This document shows, one piece after another, positions 6,061 through 8,037 of a stretch of DNA of 8,037 nt (the stretch's first letter is position 1; the number at the start of each line of letters is the position of its first letter). The notes under the pieces were generated by a model. The model was not told the DNA's origin and searched no databases. It was given only the letters and a program-made list of their open reading frames with translations. The DNA is from Acidobacteriota bacterium (GTDB lineage: Bacteria; Acidobacteriota; Holophagae; Thermotomaculales; Thermotomaculaceae), in NCBI GenBank assembly GCA_027038695.1, contig JALWHA010000274.1, positions 1-8,037 on the forward strand, read 5' to 3'. A program made the translations under genes and the position numbers.

Positions 6061-8037
6061 TGACTGACAAACTAATAATTGTAGAATCACCGGCAAAATC
6101 AAGGACCATAGAAAAATACCTGAAAGGCAAGTACCATGTTGAGGCTACAATGGGCCATATAATTGACTTGCCGAAAAAGGAATTCGGGATTGATATAGAA
6201 GGCGGGTTTACACCTAAGTATGTGGTAATTGACGAAAAGAAAAAGGTGGTTTCCGGTTTAAAGAAAAAGGCTAAGAATTATTCTGAAATATACCTTGCCG
6301 CGGACCCTGACAGGGAAGGGGAAGCGATTTGTTATCATTTGAAAACAATTTTGAATGCCAAAGGGAAAAAGATCTATAGGGTTTTGTTTAATGAAATCAC
6401 GCTTACCGGAATAACTAAAGCCTTGGAATCCCCGGGGGACGTAAACTTAAATAAATTCAATGCACAACAGACAAGAAGGATTGTTGACAGAATAGTGGGT
6501 TATAAGGTTTCTCCTTTATTGTGGGATAAAGTTAAAAGGGGCCTGTCGGCCGGTAGGGTGCAGACCGTTGCTTTAAGGATAATATGTGACAGGGAAGAAC
6601 AGATACGGCAGTTTCAAAAAGAGGAGTATTGGACAATAGCGGCAGAATTTTTAAAGGAAGAAAATTCATTTATCTCTAAATTGATTGAAATTGACGGTAA
6701 AAAGATAAGGACGGGAAACAAAAAAGCCAAAATCTCAATAGATTCTGAAGCGTTGGCGAAAGAGATAAAGAAAGAATTGGAAAACGGGGAGTTTATGGTT
6801 TCTTCCGTTCAAAGAAAAGAGAAGAAGAGAAACCCGTTGCCTCCTTTTGTTACAAGCAAACTTCAGCAGGAAGCGGCAAGGGTGCTGGATTTCCCGGTGA
6901 AAAAAACCATGAGAATAGCGCAGAAACTTTATGAAGGTATTGATGTGGGGGACGGGCCTGTAGGTTTGATTACCTATATGAGGACCGATTCAACAAGAGT
7001 ATCAAAAGAGGCTGTTGAAAGTGCAAGAAGTTTTATAAATGAAAAGTTCGGTAAAGATGAGGTACCCTCAAAACCCAATGTTTTTTCTGCAAAGAATAAC
7101 GCTCAGGACGCTCATGAGGCTATAAGGCCTACTTCGGTGTTCAGGACGCCGGAATCCGTTGCAGAATACCTGTCAAAAGACGAGTTGGGGTTGTATTCGC
7201 TTATATGGAAAAGGTTTGTCGGAAGCCAGATGAAACCTGCAATATTTGAGGAAACTTTAATTAAGGTGAAAAACGGCAAGTACACGTTGGAATCAAGCGG
7301 TACCGTGCTGAAGAAACAGGGGTTTTTAAAGGTTTACAATCCGGGAATAGGCAAAGACAAATTGCTGCCGGTTGTTAACGAAGGGGAGAAACTTAACCTA
7401 AACAATATTGAAACAAAACAGAATTTTACTACTCCCCCTCCAAGGTATAGCGAAGCTACTCTCGTAAAAGAACTTGAGTCAAACGGGATAGGGAGGCCTT
7501 CAACTTACGCTACCATAATTTCGGTAATTCAGAACAGGGCTTATGTTTTAATGAAAGAAAAGAAATTTTATCCTACCGCTTTAGGCGAACTTGTAAATAG
7601 ACTTCTCGTTTCTTCATTTCCAAAGATTTTTGAAATAAACTACACGGCAAATCTTGAAAAACAACTTGACGGAATTGAAGAGGGAAAACTTGATTATCAG
7701 GTTGTTTTAAAAAAGTTTTACGCTGAATTTGAGAGTTATTTGAAAAAAGCGGAAGAAGAGATGGTAAATGTGAAGAGAAACGGGATACCTATAGGGGAAA
7801 AGTGTGAAAAATGCGGCGGAGAAATGGTTAAGAAAATAGGAAAATTCGGTGTATTTATAGCCTGCTCCAATTATCCCGAGTGTAAAAATACAAGAGAGGT
7901 AATTGAAAGCGTTGACGGGGAAGATGTTAACGGCGAAAAGAAAAAGTGTCCGAAATGCGGAGGGGAACTTATTCTGAAATCAGGCAAGTACGGAAAATTT
8001 TATACTTGTTCAAATTATCCTGAATGCGATTACAGAG
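6060..8037 (+). CDS. topA: DNA topoisomerase I (3' end outside window)
   Basis: The frame is open from the ATG at 6060 to the window end (659 codons plus one base). It is a type IA topoisomerase that relaxes negative supercoils by cutting one strand. The TOPRIM domain shows ESPAKS (metal-binding Glu9) and DPDREGE (82-88). SAGRVQ (163-168), MRTDST with catalytic Tyr306 just before it, HEAIRPT (352-358) and GIGRPSTYA (476-484) follow. Two C4 zinc fingers of identical spacing (C-X2-C-X16-C-X5-C) are seen at C582/C585/C602/C608 and C630/C633/C650/C656; a third may lie beyond the edge. The ATG overlaps the dprA stop (TAATG) and uses GAGGGG at 6051-6056, so the two are translationally coupled. All key residues are present. 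The dprA-topA order is common in bacteria. Confidence 0.97.
   Translation, partial: MTDKLIIVESPAKSRTIEKYLKGKYHVEATMGHIIDLPKKEFGIDIEGGFTPKYVVIDEKKKVVSGLKKKAKNYSEIYLAADPDREGEAICYHLKTILNAKGKKIYRVLFNEITLTGITKALESPGDVNLNKFNAQQTRRIVDRIVGYKVSPLLWDKVKRGLSAGRVQTVALRIICDREEQIRQFQKEEYWTIAAEFLKEENSFISKLIEIDGKKIRTGNKKAKISIDSEALAKEIKKELENGEFMVSSVQRKEKKRNPLPPFVTSKLQQEAARVLDFPVKKTMRIAQKLYEGIDVGDGPVGLITYMRTDSTRVSKEAVESARSFINEKFGKDEVPSKPNVFSAKNNAQDAHEAIRPTSVFRTPESVAEYLSKDELGLYSLIWKRFVGSQMKPAIFEETLIKVKNGKYTLESSGTVLKKQGFLKVYNPGIGKDKLLPVVNEGEKLNLNNIETKQNFTTPPPRYSEATLVKELESNGIGRPSTYATIISVIQNRAYVLMKEKKFYPTALGELVNRLLVSSFPKIFEINYTANLEKQLDGIEEGKLDYQVVLKKFYAEFESYLKKAEEEMVNVKRNGIPIGEKCEKCGGEMVKKIGKFGVFIACSNYPECKNTREVIESVDGEDVNGEKKKCPKCGGELILKSGKYGKFYTCSNYPECDYR

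Noticed and set aside
5241..6102. Minus-strand open frames (5241-5531 and 5917-6102) opposite dprA and the topA start.
   Set aside because: They are antisense shadows of well-supported DprA and TopA motifs, with no independent evidence.

Overview
The window is AT-rich bacterial chromosome (GC in the mid-30s % by eye). AGG/AGA are heavily used for arginine and ATA is frequent for isoleucine, and the proteins are rich in Lys and Glu. The phylum cannot be fixed from this alone. The content is mostly housekeeping: nusB, priA, dprA and topA, plus an exported transglutaminase-like protein, a FimT/GspH-like pseudopilin and two small unrecognised proteins. There is no sign of phage, IS elements, CRISPR, tRNA or rRNA.

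Layout. Positions 1-926 are on the minus strand: nusB (926 to 516) is followed, through a 4-base ATGA overlap, by an exported protein with a transglutaminase core that runs off the left edge (519 to 1). A 59-bp divergent intergenic region follows, centred on a perfect 7+1+7 palindrome that places TATAAT on both strands. Everything from 986 onward is on the plus strand. priA (986-3388) is complete. After 169 bp with a plausible promoter comes a two-gene unit: an unannotated 57-codon ORF (3558-3731), whose last codons form the Shine-Dalgarno sequence of a two-helix membrane zinc-ribbon protein (3735-4028). A 486-bp stretch without a convincing gene follows. It is T-rich on the plus strand, unlike the purine-rich genes beside it, and it ends with a candidate promoter overlapped by a 12-bp direct repeat of 22-bp period. 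Then comes an overlapping operon: FimT/GspH-like pseudopilin (4515-5030), dprA (5023-6060) and topA (6060 to the right edge, truncated).

How the genes fit together. NusB acts in antitermination of rRNA transcription, PriA in replication restart, DprA in loading RecA onto incoming single-stranded DNA during transformation, and TopA in relaxing negative supercoils. The dprA-topA adjacency is common in bacteria. The 8-bp overlap of dprA with a pseudopilin gene suggests a competence or type IV pilus context, but this is inference. I did not find a clearly new multi-gene system. The points most worth a second look are the pseudopilin with no prepilin leader, the small ORF coupled to the zinc-ribbon membrane protein, the possible operator before the pseudopilin-dprA-topA operon, and the palindromic divergent promoter.
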